From Mytilisepta virgata (taxonomy: Eukaryota; Mollusca; Bivalvia; Mytilida; Mytilidae): a stretch of DNA of 64,000 bases. Under the pieces are notes generated by a model, which worked only from the letters and a program-made list of their open reading frames with translations, was not told where the DNA came from and did no database searches. A program made the translations under genes and the position numbers. Positions 55,501 through 64,000 of the stretch are shown here, one piece after another. Each line of letters begins with the position of its first letter. The stretch's first letter is position 1. The stretch spans positions 31,736,001 to 31,800,000 of the forward strand of contig CM051511.1 of the NCBI GenBank assembly GCA_028015205.1, given 5' to 3'.

Positions 55501-58500
55501 TTCCAAAACCCATTTAGGAGTTATTGCCCTTTTTTCACATTTTTGGCTTTTTTTTATGTTATTATTTCAAAAATATTCTTCTCTGAAACTACTATTCAAA
55601 ATCATATGAAACTTGGTAAGATTGTTGCTTAGGGTACCCTGCATAGAACTGATATGGGGATTTTTGATTCGTCGAAAAACATGGCCGCTGTTACTAAAAA
55701 TAGAACATAGGGGTAAATTGCTGTTTTTTGCTAACAACTCAAAAACCGTTACAGATATCGAAAATCTGACAGGGGTAAATTTGATCAGCATGACAAGATC
55801 TACCTACCCTGAAATTTTGAAGGAAATTCCAAAACCCATTTAGGAGTTATTGTCCTTTTTTCGTCAAATTTTCATAATTTAACATTTTTCGTCATTTATC
55901 TCCAAAACTATTTGAGATAGAAGTGAAATGTAAATTTGAAAAATGTTTGCCATGTTGAGATCTACATACCCTGAAATTTTAAAGGAAATCCCAAAACCCA
56001 TTTAGGAGTTATTGCCCTTTTTTTGTCAAATTTTTAAAATTTTAACATTTTTGCATTTATCTCCAAAACTATTTGAGATAGAAGTGAAATGTAAATTGAA
56101 AAATGTTTGCCATGTTGAGATCTACCTACCCTGAAATTTTGAAGGGAATCCCAAATTCTATTTAGGAGTTATTGGTTTGTGTAATTTGAGGTCGGGTTCT
56201 GTTACATTTATTAAAGGTTCACCCTTATTCATGGTCAATTTTGTCAACTTCCTGCCAGGACTACCACCATCAGGGAACATATTTTAACATTAAACCTTAT
56301 GAAAAATAAATCTTCAACAAATTTTCCCTGAACAATTGAACCAATTGCAACAAACTTGGTCAAATAGTTTATTAATTGTCCAATGAAAACCAGACTCCAG
56401 GTGAGCGATACAGGCTCTGGTGAGCCTCTTGTTTCATAAAAAATTTACATAGTTTTTTGTGAAATGTATTTTGAGCAGTATAAAAGGGGTAAATTTGAAT
56501 ATCAGAACAAATATTGAGGGTTAATGGTTTAAAGTTAGGTAAATTGACAACGAGCATTTTATGTGTAATCCATATTAGACATACATGTAATTTATGTGTC
56601 TTACTTTGCAGAATGTCTACTTTCATACATCTATCAACAGTATAGGCATTGTTGCCATTGTCGAAATAATTTCCATAACGACAGATGAAAATGTAAACAC
56701 AAAATACAGCACATGTGGTTGGACTGTTCTCAGGATATTTAAAACAGATGAAGAGCTACCTGACTCATCAAGACATAGCAGTGTACCAGTTCAGAAGTAA
56801 AAATGTTGATTTTTATTGTTTTTTTTTTTTTTTTTTTGTCGGTACTTTATAGAAAATGTCTTTATATGTTTTGTTCTGAAATATTGTTTTTAAATTGAAA
56901 AATAAAGCTAATACTGTGTTTATAATCAAGTAATGAATAAACTTTTATTTACTTTACATCATTTTCTGAAATGTCAAATCCATGAAGGGAAATAACTCTT
57001 ATGATTATTTTTACATGTAAGTCGACTTTTTGAAAATCAGGAAGAAGGCTCAGCTGTAGAAACTTGATAATTTTATAATACAAGGCCTTTATTGATTATG
57101 GTTATTGAAATGACGACAGTGAGAAATTACGATATATTCATATATTGCATATATGATATGTGCCTTAAGTCCATTTGATTTTAAGTTTAAGGCTGGTTAA
57201 TGTTGCATACAATCATAGAACAGTTTGAATTCTGATTGCTTGTGACCATGACCACTATTTATATAAATTTTGATCTTTTTGTTTTTGTTTTTTAAGGGTA
57301 CCTATGTATTATGGATCACCTAGAGCTCTGTTCTTTATGGAAGAACCAATTGAAGGTAAACGATTATATATATTTATATTGCAATTGGCCTGTTTAAAAG
57401 CCAAAAAAAGGGAGTTGAATAGATTTTAGACATTCACAAAGTAGCATTATATCATCTCCTGGTGCCCTCGTCTTCAATTAAAATGAAAGTTTGTATTGTG
57501 ATCTGGTTCAAACTGTTTATGACATCCAGTTGTGTCTAGAATTTTCGCGATATTAGATAAAAAATTATCATTGCAGAATGAAAACAATATATGTAAATTT
57601 CTGGAAAATATGCAGTTCAATTGTACTAGCCACAAAACAGATTAGAAATGCTCCGTAAACCTTGCATTACGTCTTGTACAAGTTAACTGTATATTTTTTG
57701 ACAATGTACTTTTATAGTAAATTTATTTTATCATAAAATTATTGTGATGCCATAGTTTTGTCCAGAGACTGAATGAAGTGGTCCAAAAGTTTTATACAAA
57801 TGACCTTACATTTTGGATATTTCATAAGTTGAAATCAAAATATTGGAATTTCCATCTTTAATAAATATCCTTGAAGGATTTTCAGAGCTAATAACGTTGA
57901 AAAAATGCTTAGCAACCATACAGGTCTCTAAATAAGGTCAGGACAGCTGAATTGAATGTTTTGAATTCAAAATTCGGCAGTAATTAATTTGATTAGGTAC
58001 ATTTTCTGAAAGGCTATTGCATACTGCTATTATTTAGAATAGTACATATCACATACAATCTGAAAATCCGAGTCCTCAGTTTCACAAACATTCACCCGAC
58101 TAAGATCGAGATAGGTTGCAGGACATTGGTAAAACAAAGATGCTCTTTAAGGATGCTCGCTGGTCATGTTTTGGTCTTTTTGTCAGATTTTCGGAACCCT
58201 CAGGTTTTATCCATTTCTTAAACATGAAATTTTTTTTCCCATGAACCCCCACTTTTTCTTTTATAATTCAATCATATATACCTTAAAATGGTATTTCAAA
58301 AAATTTTATGAAATCCTTTTTATTTTTTCATACATTTTTGAGAGATTGAAATTGTCAATGCAAAGACAATGAAAAATCCAGAGAAAACCCATTTCCTGCA
58401 AATTTTCAAGGCCTTATAGCTCTAAAATGGGCACATGAACCTATATTTTTTTCTTGCTTATTTGTTTACTATTCATATGTTCTCTCAAACTAAAACACCT

Positions 58501-61500
58501 ATTTCAAATTCTATTTATTTCCTATTAGACCAACGATCATCCTTAAGACCAGAAATCAACTCACACATATTTGTGAAATTGGACCCAATATGTAGTAAAC
58601 TGAAATAATTAGAATTCATATTGTTGCAGTTGCAACTGACGGAAAAAAATTGATAAATTTGAAAAAAAAACTTTAAAGAATACTTTGTTCTGTTTTGTAA
58701 TTAAATGGTGAATATCAAATGCTTTTTGTCGTTTTCTAGACAACGACCTTCTGAAGCCCATACCAGAGTGCTTATTACAATGTACCATATCAACACACAA
58801 AGCTATGTTGTACGCTATGTCAGTGATTCCTGAAAATGTTATTGTTGGTAACAATGATATCATACCAGGTCTTCAAGAAGGTAACATACCAGGTTAGTAT
58901 GTCATTGCAATTTCATACATGTGATCTCATGCATAACTATTCTCTAGACTAATAAATTAATGCTAATTCGGAATTATTGCGATGTTTTTATTATTGCGAA
59001 AAATTCGACAGGGTTGTAATCGCAATAATTTAAACTCGCATTTTGGAATTTTTTATATGAATGAAGCGGGATTTTTCTCAATATCGCAAATATTCAAATT
59101 GCATTTTGGTTTAAAATGACAAAATCGCAATTATAAATTTATAAATTTACAGTATTCGAGGTGAAAGGTTAGTTAGATAGGCTTTGGTTTCTTTAGACTT
59201 TATGCCACAAACAAAAATATTGCTTTGGTAGATAAAACATTTAAAAGATTATTTCTTGAAAATGGTATTGTTACCTAAATCATCATAATCTTAAAAATTA
59301 ATATGGAAAAAACCTGGCACTCATAATTTCAGCCATAACATTGAACAAGTATACTTAATTTATATGTGCCCAGATTCCAAAACAAAGGCATGCACTATTT
59401 AAAATGGTATTTGTGTAAAAAACATTTTGTGGGAATGATAATTCCTTTTGCTGTTATAAATAATACAACTATGGAAGAAAAATGATTTGCATACGATGTC
59501 TAAATACAAAAAAATAAAATATATTTTTTTGTGCTGTAATTATTCTAATTTTTGATAATTCGTTATGTTAATATTTTACAGGGAAGGACAGAATGAAAAA
59601 ACCTAAACTACTGAGACAGGTTCCGTGTATGATCGAGGCACTGAATATTCATCTACCTCCATCACTTGATAAGTTTGAGGAAGAGTTATGTTCCTTGCTA
59701 AATGAAGATCGTAGAAACCGAGAAAATCGTCAAATAGGAACAAATGTTTCAATAGTGGAAAGACGATTATTGGTAATTATTTTAAAATGTTGTGTTTGAA
59801 TTCTGATATAATATAAATTTAATTATTTTGATAATATGAAGTTTTGTTTATTGCTTTTTTAATAGGATATAGAACTGGTTGTTTTATGGTTTTAAAATAA
59901 TTTTTTTTCGTGTATATCTATTTCATATTAAATTAATGGTTTCTGTATGCCCAAGAAAAATATAAGAATTGATATCTGATGTAGTCTATTAATATTATTT
60001 TATTAAGATACAAATTAAAAATTGCATTTGAAGTTATAAATGAACAATTGATTATATTTTTTGGAGATTTAGCACTTCCATTTTCAACATATATGGTAGA
60101 GTTGCGAGGGGAGTTAACTCTGTTAACATGTTCATCCCTTTGTTTTTTTTTTTATATAAAACCACACTTTATAACATCTTAAAATTTGGGTTTTTCCTAA
60201 TATTGTCAATTACAAGTACATGGTTCCAATTTTACTACATGTATGTGTTACTTAAAATTTAAATAAATAATTGATAAATGTTTTCTTTTCTACATGAATC
60301 TTGTATATATGTAGTCAAAGATCATTTACATTCTTATTTTGGTTAAAATGTTCATAATTTATCATTTAATTTATATATCTTTGTCATAAACTAATAAAAT
60401 ACACATATGAAAAAGAATATGCAAGATACCATATTCAAAAATTTTTAAAATGTCAATATATGAACCTTAATGTATTTCATTAATTTTATATTATCTCACT
60501 ACATGTACTTTGAAGTTGTCCATTATTTAAATGTGAAATTCTCATTGTTTTGTATAAAAAAAACAAGTTAGTCAGGATATATTTCATTATGGTGTATAAA
60601 AAACAAGTTTGTCAGAATATATTTCATTATGGTGATATAATTTGCGTCAAATGTTAGGTAAAATTTTACATAACTCCATATATTGTTTACAGATAGGTGT
60701 GCATAACGGATGGTGTTACCTAGCCAAGCCTGAATTGTACCATTTAGAACTATGGAATGAATCTGGTAATAAAATTATGAAACCCCAAGCCAGTCCCAGC
60801 ATGAGAAGGAGCAGTAAATTCATGTCATCTTCATGTAAATCTCTGGACTCAGCAGAAAGGTACTTTAGCAAGGTTTTATTCTTCATTTTTCAAATTTATC
60901 AAAATTTTCTAATTTAGTTTTTTCGTGTTTTCTACTCTGTTTTTTTTTTTCTAAAAAATTATGTTTAATATTGTACTGAATTAAAGTGATGAATCAATTT
61001 ATTTGTTATGCCCTAGTTGATTGTTAGAAATTTACATTAATAATTTAAAATAATTTAAAATTTGAATAAGATCAATAATGAATTTATATCCCTAACTGAT
61101 TATATTAGAAACAGTTCTGAGATTTGTACAAAAATTTGAATTTATAAAAAATGTTTAAGAAAATAACAAATTTGAATAAAACTTGTAAAAGGGAATTTTA
61201 TTCAATTCAAGCATGTGTGTCAAAAGTGACAGTGTTGAGATTACCAGTAATTATATTCGTAAGGCCTTGCTACCTAGAGTTGAAGGACAACAATAAAAGC
61301 CCTTTTCCTTTGTTTAAATTGTTGTCATGTATTTGAAGGGATTTTATGTCAGGATTTAATCCATTATATATTTTATTCATAATACGAAGAGAGAGAGACT
61401 AGCTGGAAAGTTAACTGTCTTCAGATATTTTGAAGGACACTCGGTCCGGCAAGGATGTTAAATTTTCTCGACCGAAAAAAATTAGCTGACATTTACAAAC

Positions 61501-61991
61501 ATTTGAATTTGTGTATTAACTGCTATTAAGGGATAAATAATTACATATACTTTTGTGTTTTTGGCTAATATTTTCTCAGGCTGTGCCTGACAATCTGGTC
61601 GCTGCGTATTTCTGAATCCTCAAATGACCCAGATGTTTCGAATTCGATTTTAATTTTCGAACTGATGTCAGACTTTCGATCTCGTCGGATTTATCTGAAG
61701 GACCGACGAACTTCGTGAGGACCGAGTTAACATGTCCATGGTGTTTAAATAAAGTATGGGTCAATTAAAATTAAAATTTTTGACATAGATATTTAATACA
61801 TATACTTTGTATTAAGAACTGATTTTAGATGCATGCATTATTTTTGAAACTCTGTTTTGTTTAGTGTTGGATCAATCCTAGTCCTGAAGAATAAATTAGA
61901 GATAACTGATATGTTGGAAGATCCCATGCTTGCACTGGTATTCACTTTGGAATATGTGGTTGGGGAACCAGTATCACAGGAAGAAAGGAAG
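37395..61991 (+). CDS. NPHP4: Nephrocystin-4 gene, N-terminal part (3'-incomplete)
   Basis: Eight exons join in frame to 394 codons: 37395-37547, 52843-52989, 56612-56796, 57297-57355, 58740-58892, 59582-59772, 60693-60859 and 61865-61991. There is an alternative first exon at 47744-47896. Matches to vertebrate nephrocystin-4 run the whole way: WKDLF-NIHLPP at the N-terminus, QLRVSLYDTTYKTFLGRMW, YFHTSINSIGIVAIVEI, YYGSPRALF, PSLDKFEEEL, IVERRLLIGVHNG and ALVFTLEYVVGEP. NPHP4 is a scaffold of the ciliary transition zone that works with NPHP1 and RPGRIP1L. The human protein has 1426 residues, so about two thirds lies beyond the window. Introns are full of transposons. Confidence 0.93.
40281..40440. 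mobile_element. Hairpin MITE, 160 bp
   Basis: Arms of about 65-70 bases are inverted: AAATATTTCATTGAAGCCAT and GCCCTATGGTTATTTACACA on the left, TGTTAAAATAACCATAGGGC and ATGGTTTCAATGAATAATTT on the right. It would fold into a near-complete hairpin. Confidence 0.75.
41755..42015. mobile_element. TTAA-flanked MITE, 261 bp
   Basis: TTAAGGTGGTAACCAACAC at the left and GTGTTGTGTACCACCTTAA at the right are inverted, each bounded by TTAA. A TTAA target is the mark of piggyBac-type elements. There is no coding frame. Confidence 0.65.
42040..42500 (+). repeat. Family B monomer fragment
   Basis: Two to three units with AGCCAATTGGAACCAAACTT, 'ggcagaaatggtccttaggt', 'caaagatggccgtcacagct' and CATAGGACCC, as in the core of the 50-52 kb element. 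Terminal hairpins are absent. Confidence 0.6.
44544..44587 (-). ncRNA. Type I hammerhead ribozyme, R2 copy 1
   Basis: Minus-strand order: GCACTG (stem I, 44587-44582), CTGATGA (44581-44575), stem II GTTG/CAAC with loop TCAGT (44574-44562), GAA, stem III ATG-GC-CAT (44558-44551), cleavage base A (44550), CAGTGC (stem I, 44549-44544). Stem I is 6 perfect pairs and stem II 4 perfect pairs. The tiny self-complementary stem III is typical of retrozyme ribozymes. Confidence 0.85.
44914..44957 (-). ncRNA. Type I hammerhead ribozyme, R2 copy 2
   Basis: Identical to copy 1 through the core and all three helices; predicted cleavage between 44920 and 44919. With copy 1 it would release a 370-nt RNA. 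Confidence 0.85.
47744..47896 (+). CDS. NPHP4: NPHP4 alternative first coding exon 1b
   Basis: ATG to donor gtaaga, also exactly 51 codons and phase 0. Its end TPIVLSLKQVDGLTPPYQIQ aligns to the same nephrocystin-4 block as the end of exon 1a. A cag at 47764-47766 could be an acceptor, but splicing from exon 1a there would shift the frame and hit a stop. Use as an alternative first exon is the simplest reading. Confidence 0.65.
47897..50338 (+). other. NPHP4 intron sequence
   Basis: AT-rich. A short repeat around 48140-48330 ('acacataaaatacgtcacct', TGACCTTTGTTTTGCACAAG) recurs at 53390-53450. No gene seen. Confidence 0.4.
50339..52827 (+). mobile_element. Helentron/Pearl-like element, family B copy 3 (full length)
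   Basis: 5' end AGCTCAC-ctg-ACCC-aaa-GGGT-caa-GTGAGCT is a nested double hairpin, followed by CGTCCGTCGTCGTCCGTCGT repeats. About nine to ten tandem units of roughly 180 bp follow (CCAAGATGGCCGCCACA, 'ctttcagaa', ACATAGGGCCCTATGGAAAA). The 3' end is CAGGTGAGCGATACAGGCTC, a hairpin GGCTC/GAGCC and CTCTAG, then T. It ends 15 bases before NPHP4 exon 2. Confidence 0.8.
52843..52989 (+). CDS. NPHP4: NPHP4 exon 2
   Basis: Acceptor tttttacttacag and donor gtaaat; 49 codons, phase 0 at both ends. It encodes QLRVSLYDTTYKTFLGRMWM, the equivalent of LRVSFFDVTY-FFGRTW. The acceptor lies 15 bases after the end of a transposon. Confidence 0.9.
53500..53713 (+). repeat. Family B 3'-end fragment
   Basis: AGTTGGAACCAAACTTTGATAG and the terminal CTAGGAGCCTCTTG are recognisable remains of a family B element. 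The middle is diverged. Confidence 0.4.
54620..54745. mobile_element. Hairpin MITE with perfect 37-bp arms
   Basis: 54620-54656 (TTACATGGCATTTTCCATAT, then CGGCCCTGGTATCATCC) and 54709-54745 are exact inverse copies around a 52-base loop that itself holds CGGGCT-aca-AGCCCG-like pairing. Perfect arms suggest recent origin. A nearby GGCCAATATCGATATTGGTCC palindrome (about 54464) may be related. Confidence 0.8.
55126..56431 (+). mobile_element. Helentron/Pearl-like element, family B copy 4
   Basis: Starts AGCTCACctGGCCataGGCCatGTGAGCT, a nested hairpin, then a CGTCGTCGTCGTC tract. Tandem units carry 'aacataggggtaaattgctg', CCCATTTAGGAGTTATTG and 'catgacaagatctacctacc'. It ends CAGGTGAGCGATACAGGCTC and GAGCCTCTTG. 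The monomers differ from copy 3, so only the termini define the family. Confidence 0.75.
56612..56796 (+). CDS. NPHP4: NPHP4 exon 3
   Basis: Acceptor cttactttgcag and donor gtaaaa at 56797; phase 0 in, 2 out. It encodes NVYFHTSINSIGIVAIVEII and CGWTVLRIF. The apparent TAA at 56798 lies in the intron. Confidence 0.9.
57297..57355 (+). CDS. NPHP4: NPHP4 exon 4
   Basis: Acceptor tttttgttttttaag and donor gtaaac; 59 bases, phase 2 in, 1 out. It encodes VPMYYGSPRALFFMEEPIE, matching the LYHGTPRALL block of the family. Confidence 0.88.
57460..57800. repeat. Interspersed repeat shared with 17300-17800
   Basis: Diverged but co-linear with the 17-kb copy: 'gtgatctggttcaaactgtt', 'tatgacatccagttgtgtct', 'actagccacaaaac' and 'gacaatgtacttttatag'. 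It lies in NPHP4 intron 4. Confidence 0.45.
58147..58546. mobile_element. TTAA-flanked MITE, 400 bp
   Basis: TTAAGGATGCTCGCTGGTC at the left and GACCAACGATCATCCTTAA at the right are inverted with two mismatches, bounded by TTAA. This suits a piggyBac-type MITE. It lies in NPHP4 intron 4. Confidence 0.65.
58740..58892 (+). CDS. NPHP4: NPHP4 exon 5
   Basis: Acceptor tcgttttctag and donor gttagt; phase 1 at both ends. It encodes PECLLQCTISTHKAMLYAMS and VIPENVIVGNNDIIPGL, matching the LLPENLLVSG-IPGL block. Confidence 0.9.
58893..59581 (+). other. NPHP4 intron 5
   Basis: Contains an AT-rich repeat with ATTATTGCGA, ATCGCAATAAT and 'caatatcgcaaatattcaaa' words (58970-59140). No gene seen. Confidence 0.4.
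59582..59772 (+). CDS. NPHP4: NPHP4 exon 6
   Basis: Acceptor atattttacag and donor gtaatt; phase 1 in, 0 out. It encodes KPKLLRQVPCMIEALNIHLP, PSLDKFEEELCSLL and IVERRLL, matching YPSLEKFEEELLEL and ILERRLR. Confidence 0.92.
59773..60692 (+). other. NPHP4 intron 6
   Basis: AT-rich. A unit of about 43 bases ('acaagttagtcaggatatat', then TTCATTATGGTG) is tandemly duplicated at 60557-60642. Nothing else was recognised. Confidence 0.45.
60693..60859 (+). CDS. NPHP4: NPHP4 exon 7
   Basis: Acceptor tattgtttacag and donor gtactt; phase 0 in, 2 out. It starts IGVHNGWCYLAKPELYHLEL and ends in a serine-rich stretch (SSKFMSSSCKSLDSAE), as in vertebrates. Confidence 0.9.
60860..61864 (+). other. NPHP4 intron 7
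   Basis: AT-rich intron with a less AT-rich stretch at 61385-61760 (CACTCGGTCCGGCAAGGATG). That stretch carries no convincing frame or repeat ends. Confidence 0.35.
61865..61991 (+). CDS. NPHP4: NPHP4 exon 8 (last in window)
   Basis: Acceptor ctgttttgtttag and donor gtattt at 61992; phase 2 in, 0 out. It encodes GSILVLKNKLEITDMLEDPM and ALVFTLEYVVGEPVSQEERK, matching [30 protein letters not shown]. Later exons are outside the window. Confidence 0.9.
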
Positions 61992-62264
61992 GTATTTATT
62001 ATTGATATTCAAAGTTTTACTTCAGTACAAATTACAATTTGCAGCAGATTTAAATAATTATTTGTACTGTGGATTCATTAAAATTTGGGTTTATTCTGGC
62101 TATTCCAACATTTTAAATTCTAGACCTTAATTAGTAAGAATTTCATGTAGGGATAGCCAGAATGTTTATATAAACAATGGAGTATAACTGTTTGCACTGT
62201 AAAAACAAGATGTGATATTTTCATAGGTAAATGTGTGTTGGCATGCATGGTGTTTGGGAATAAT
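61992..62264 (+). repeat. Small hairpin in the NPHP4 intron
   Basis: TATTCTGGCTATTCC (62093-62107) and GGATAGCCAGAAT (62152-62164) are inverted. 'catgtaggaatagccagaat' recurs at the very end of the window (63961-63980), so this is a dispersed short repeat. Confidence 0.4.
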
Positions 62265-62650
62265 AAAATAACAATCCAAAGATACCAATATTAGATATAG
62301 TAAATTTATACTATGCTGTATACGACGCATTTCAAGGAGTTACCTCTCATCAGCAGCATTAAAACCGAAACATTTGGAAGACCAAAAAACCAAACTTATA
62401 TTAAACAAGAAGTACTCAACCAAAAATACCGAAATAGGAAGCCAAATTTCAGCTAAGGAGATCTACCATGTGCAATACAAGGAATGAACCCTTAGTATTT
62501 CTATTATTTTTGAATTTTGCTAAATGCTGGTAATTTCTGTAACAAATCAATGAATAATCATGTCAGACAAGTCTGACGACTGGGTTAGCGAATACCCTCG
62601 GGGACCTAGGGTCCACCAGCAGAGGCATCATCCCAGGAGTTTCAAAATAA
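62265..62650 (-). mobile_element. R1 retrozyme-like monomer, intact
   Basis: One full unit of about 379 bases, from AAAATAACAATCCAAAGATA to GAGTTTC, closed by a repeat of AAAATAA. It is nearly the same sequence as the 21.6-kb copy and the inverse of the 16-kb copy, including the palindrome GTCAGAC-aa-GTCTGAC and CCTCGGGGACCTAGGGTCCA. It is antisense in an NPHP4 intron. Confidence 0.8.
62313..62359 (-). ncRNA. Type I hammerhead ribozyme, intact core (R1 monomer)
   Basis: On the minus strand: ATGCTG, CTGATGA, stem II GAGG/CCTT, GAA, stem III ATGC/GTAT with loop GTC, cleavage base A (62319), CAGCAT. It differs from the 16-kb copy only in the stem III loop (GTC for ATC), a change that keeps the helix. 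Confidence 0.8.
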
Positions 62651-62866
62651 TTCATTTTTCTTACACTGGTTTCTGAGTCTCTCTTATTCGTTATAACAAA
62701 TACAAGAGTAAATTATAGATATCTTTATTTTAATACAAATAAAATGACATTCGTATCTGTGGAGCACAATGAACATTTACTGCACATATTAATATATTAA
62801 TTATAAAAGTCTTTAAAATATGAAAGCACATATGAGAGAGCACTATTTCAAATTTCAAATTCTAAG

Positions 62867-63779
62867 CTAGTCTAAGTGCAGAAGATGGGATGCAGCATCA
62901 GCAAACTGAAGAGGTGTAATCTCCTGGTTCTGTAGGCGGATCTTGAGTGTGGTTAGTCTTGAGTCGATTTCTCTGTATTTGCGTTTTCTTGGTACACGTT
63001 TTCCCCCGGCTTGGTATTGTAGTAAAATACAGGCATGGACAGCTTCCTTGCGTTGTAGTAATGTTTGCCTTTACAATTTTCTTTAACTTCCCATGCCAGC
63101 CTTCAAGATGATTTGTAGTTCTAGGCCCATCTGTTGCGTAGTGGTTCCAAAGGTCGCGGTTAGTCTCTACCCAGTAGCTGGTGACGTAGTCTGTGAACGG
63201 GAGAGTTGGTACATTGGTGTCTGAGTTGTCGATGTCTTGCAGTGCTTCAAACCAAACGTCTTCAACTGAGTCAGGGGGTAACAGAGGTAGGACAGCAGCA
63301 TGTCGTACAAGTGAGTGGATGTCGTCGTTGTCTTTATAAGGAATCTGTAAACCGTGTTTCTGTGCGTTTCTCCAGATGCATTGAGTGTAGTGGAAAAAGC
63401 AGCCCTTGATGTTAATAAAGACGAATAGATAAAAAGATAAAAATACACATGCATTTATTACATACAACATTAATATATATATAATATCTATTACAAACAA
63501 CATAATATGGAAATCATATTGAGGATAAATATACATGTAATAAGTTGAAAAAGTTGTTTACTCTTGAAAATCAGTATATAAAAAATTAAACTTTTTTTAT
63601 AAAATAGTAAGTTGGAGACTCATCTAAGACCATATTTTTTATCATACTTTTATATAAAAAAAGAAAATGGTGATACCTGGGAATACTTGAGTTGCTGCAT
63701 TTCTGATGGCTACTTCATAGTCTAGGAACATGGTAGTGAGTTGAAGTCTGATGTCGTAGCGCTGGCATACTTTGCTTAG
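62867..63779 (-). pseudogene. MULE-type transposase, frameshifted
   Basis: Exon 63779-63677 (MFLDYEVAIRNAATQVFP) is followed by 63404-62867. The latter has GCFFHYTQCIWRNAQKHGLQ, the conserved C-x-x-H of MULE transposases, LPFTDYVTSYWVETNRDLWN and GPRTTNHLEGWHGKLKKIV. After a frameshift near 63060 it continues KEAVHACILLQYQAGGKRVP, RKRKYREIDSRLTTLK and ITPLQFADAASHLLHLD to a stop at 62869-62867. The phases at the intron between the two exons do not match. It is a domesticated-looking but broken transposase; the 5' part is outside the window. Confidence 0.7.
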
Positions 63780-64000
63780 CTTGGAAGCAAACACAAAATT
63801 TTATTACATCATTTATCATATGATTATTTATCTTAATCAATTAAAAATGTAGGTAAATATTTGGAATCCAACAAATCTCAGGTAAATTTACCTGTAAAAT
63901 TAATTAGTGACTAATTACTAAAACAACATAACCCACTACAACAACACCTATTGTTCTTTGCATGTAGGAATAGCCAGAATACTATTTTTTAAAATGTTGG
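63780..64000. other. Intron or spacer at window end
   Basis: AT-rich, upstream of the MULE exon on the minus strand. It shows only the short repeat GGAATAGCCAGAAT. No exon was recognised. Confidence 0.35.

Overview
The window is animal nuclear DNA, most likely from a bivalve mollusc and probably a mytilid mussel. It is AT-rich, with short GT-AG exons in long introns. Its repeats are ones that, from general knowledge, crowd bivalve genomes, and two gene families (C1q and Ig receptors) are greatly expanded in mussels. No prokaryotic operon, CRISPR array or phage feature is present. All gene structures were read by eye from splice sites, reading-frame phase and remembered protein families; no search was run.

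Layout. (1) 354-17043, + strand: nine phase-compatible exons of an Ig-domain membrane receptor whose 5' end lies outside the window. They close at a stop codon followed 35 bases later by AATAAA. Its introns hold a Helitron nested in a retrozyme monomer nested in a LINE, a DIRS remnant, a hAT-like element and several Helentron-like elements. (2) 17.1-24.7 kb: repeats only, chiefly a Helentron-like element nested in a TA-flanked MITE. (3) 24776-27613, - strand: a complete two-exon Mab-21/cGAS-like gene (456 aa) with the E-x-D...D nucleotidyltransferase residues present. (4) 28-33 kb: two reverse-transcriptase relics in opposite orientation around a broken C1q exon. (5) 33349-36350, - strand: a complete four-exon PIGP gene (133 aa). 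(6) 37395-61991 and beyond, + strand: the 5' part of NPHP4 (nephrocystin-4), read as 394 codons in eight exons. It has two mutually exclusive first coding exons and starts head-to-head with PIGP about 1.04 kb away. (7) 62.2-64 kb: a retrozyme monomer and a frameshifted MULE-type transposase.

The most interesting structure is a set of 370-378 bp repeat units that carry type I hammerhead ribozyme cores. One family (R2) is a head-to-tail pair with two intact ribozymes exactly 370 bp apart. The other (R1) has one intact copy in the sense strand of an intron of the Ig receptor, one intact monomer in antisense in an NPHP4 intron, one mutated copy, and one copy split by a Helitron with a clean A^T empty site. 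This matches the architecture of retrozymes, small non-autonomous retroelements that move through circular RNA. Penelope-type RT relics, the presumed helpers, lie in the same window.

A second theme is that four or more sequence-unrelated repeat families share one body plan: a nested double hairpin at the 5' end, a GTCC- or GGCGAC-rich microsatellite, tandem monomers of about 130-200 bp, and a terminal inverted repeat plus hairpin at the 3' end. This is the plan of bivalve Pearl elements and Helentron-associated (DINE-1/HINE-like) elements.
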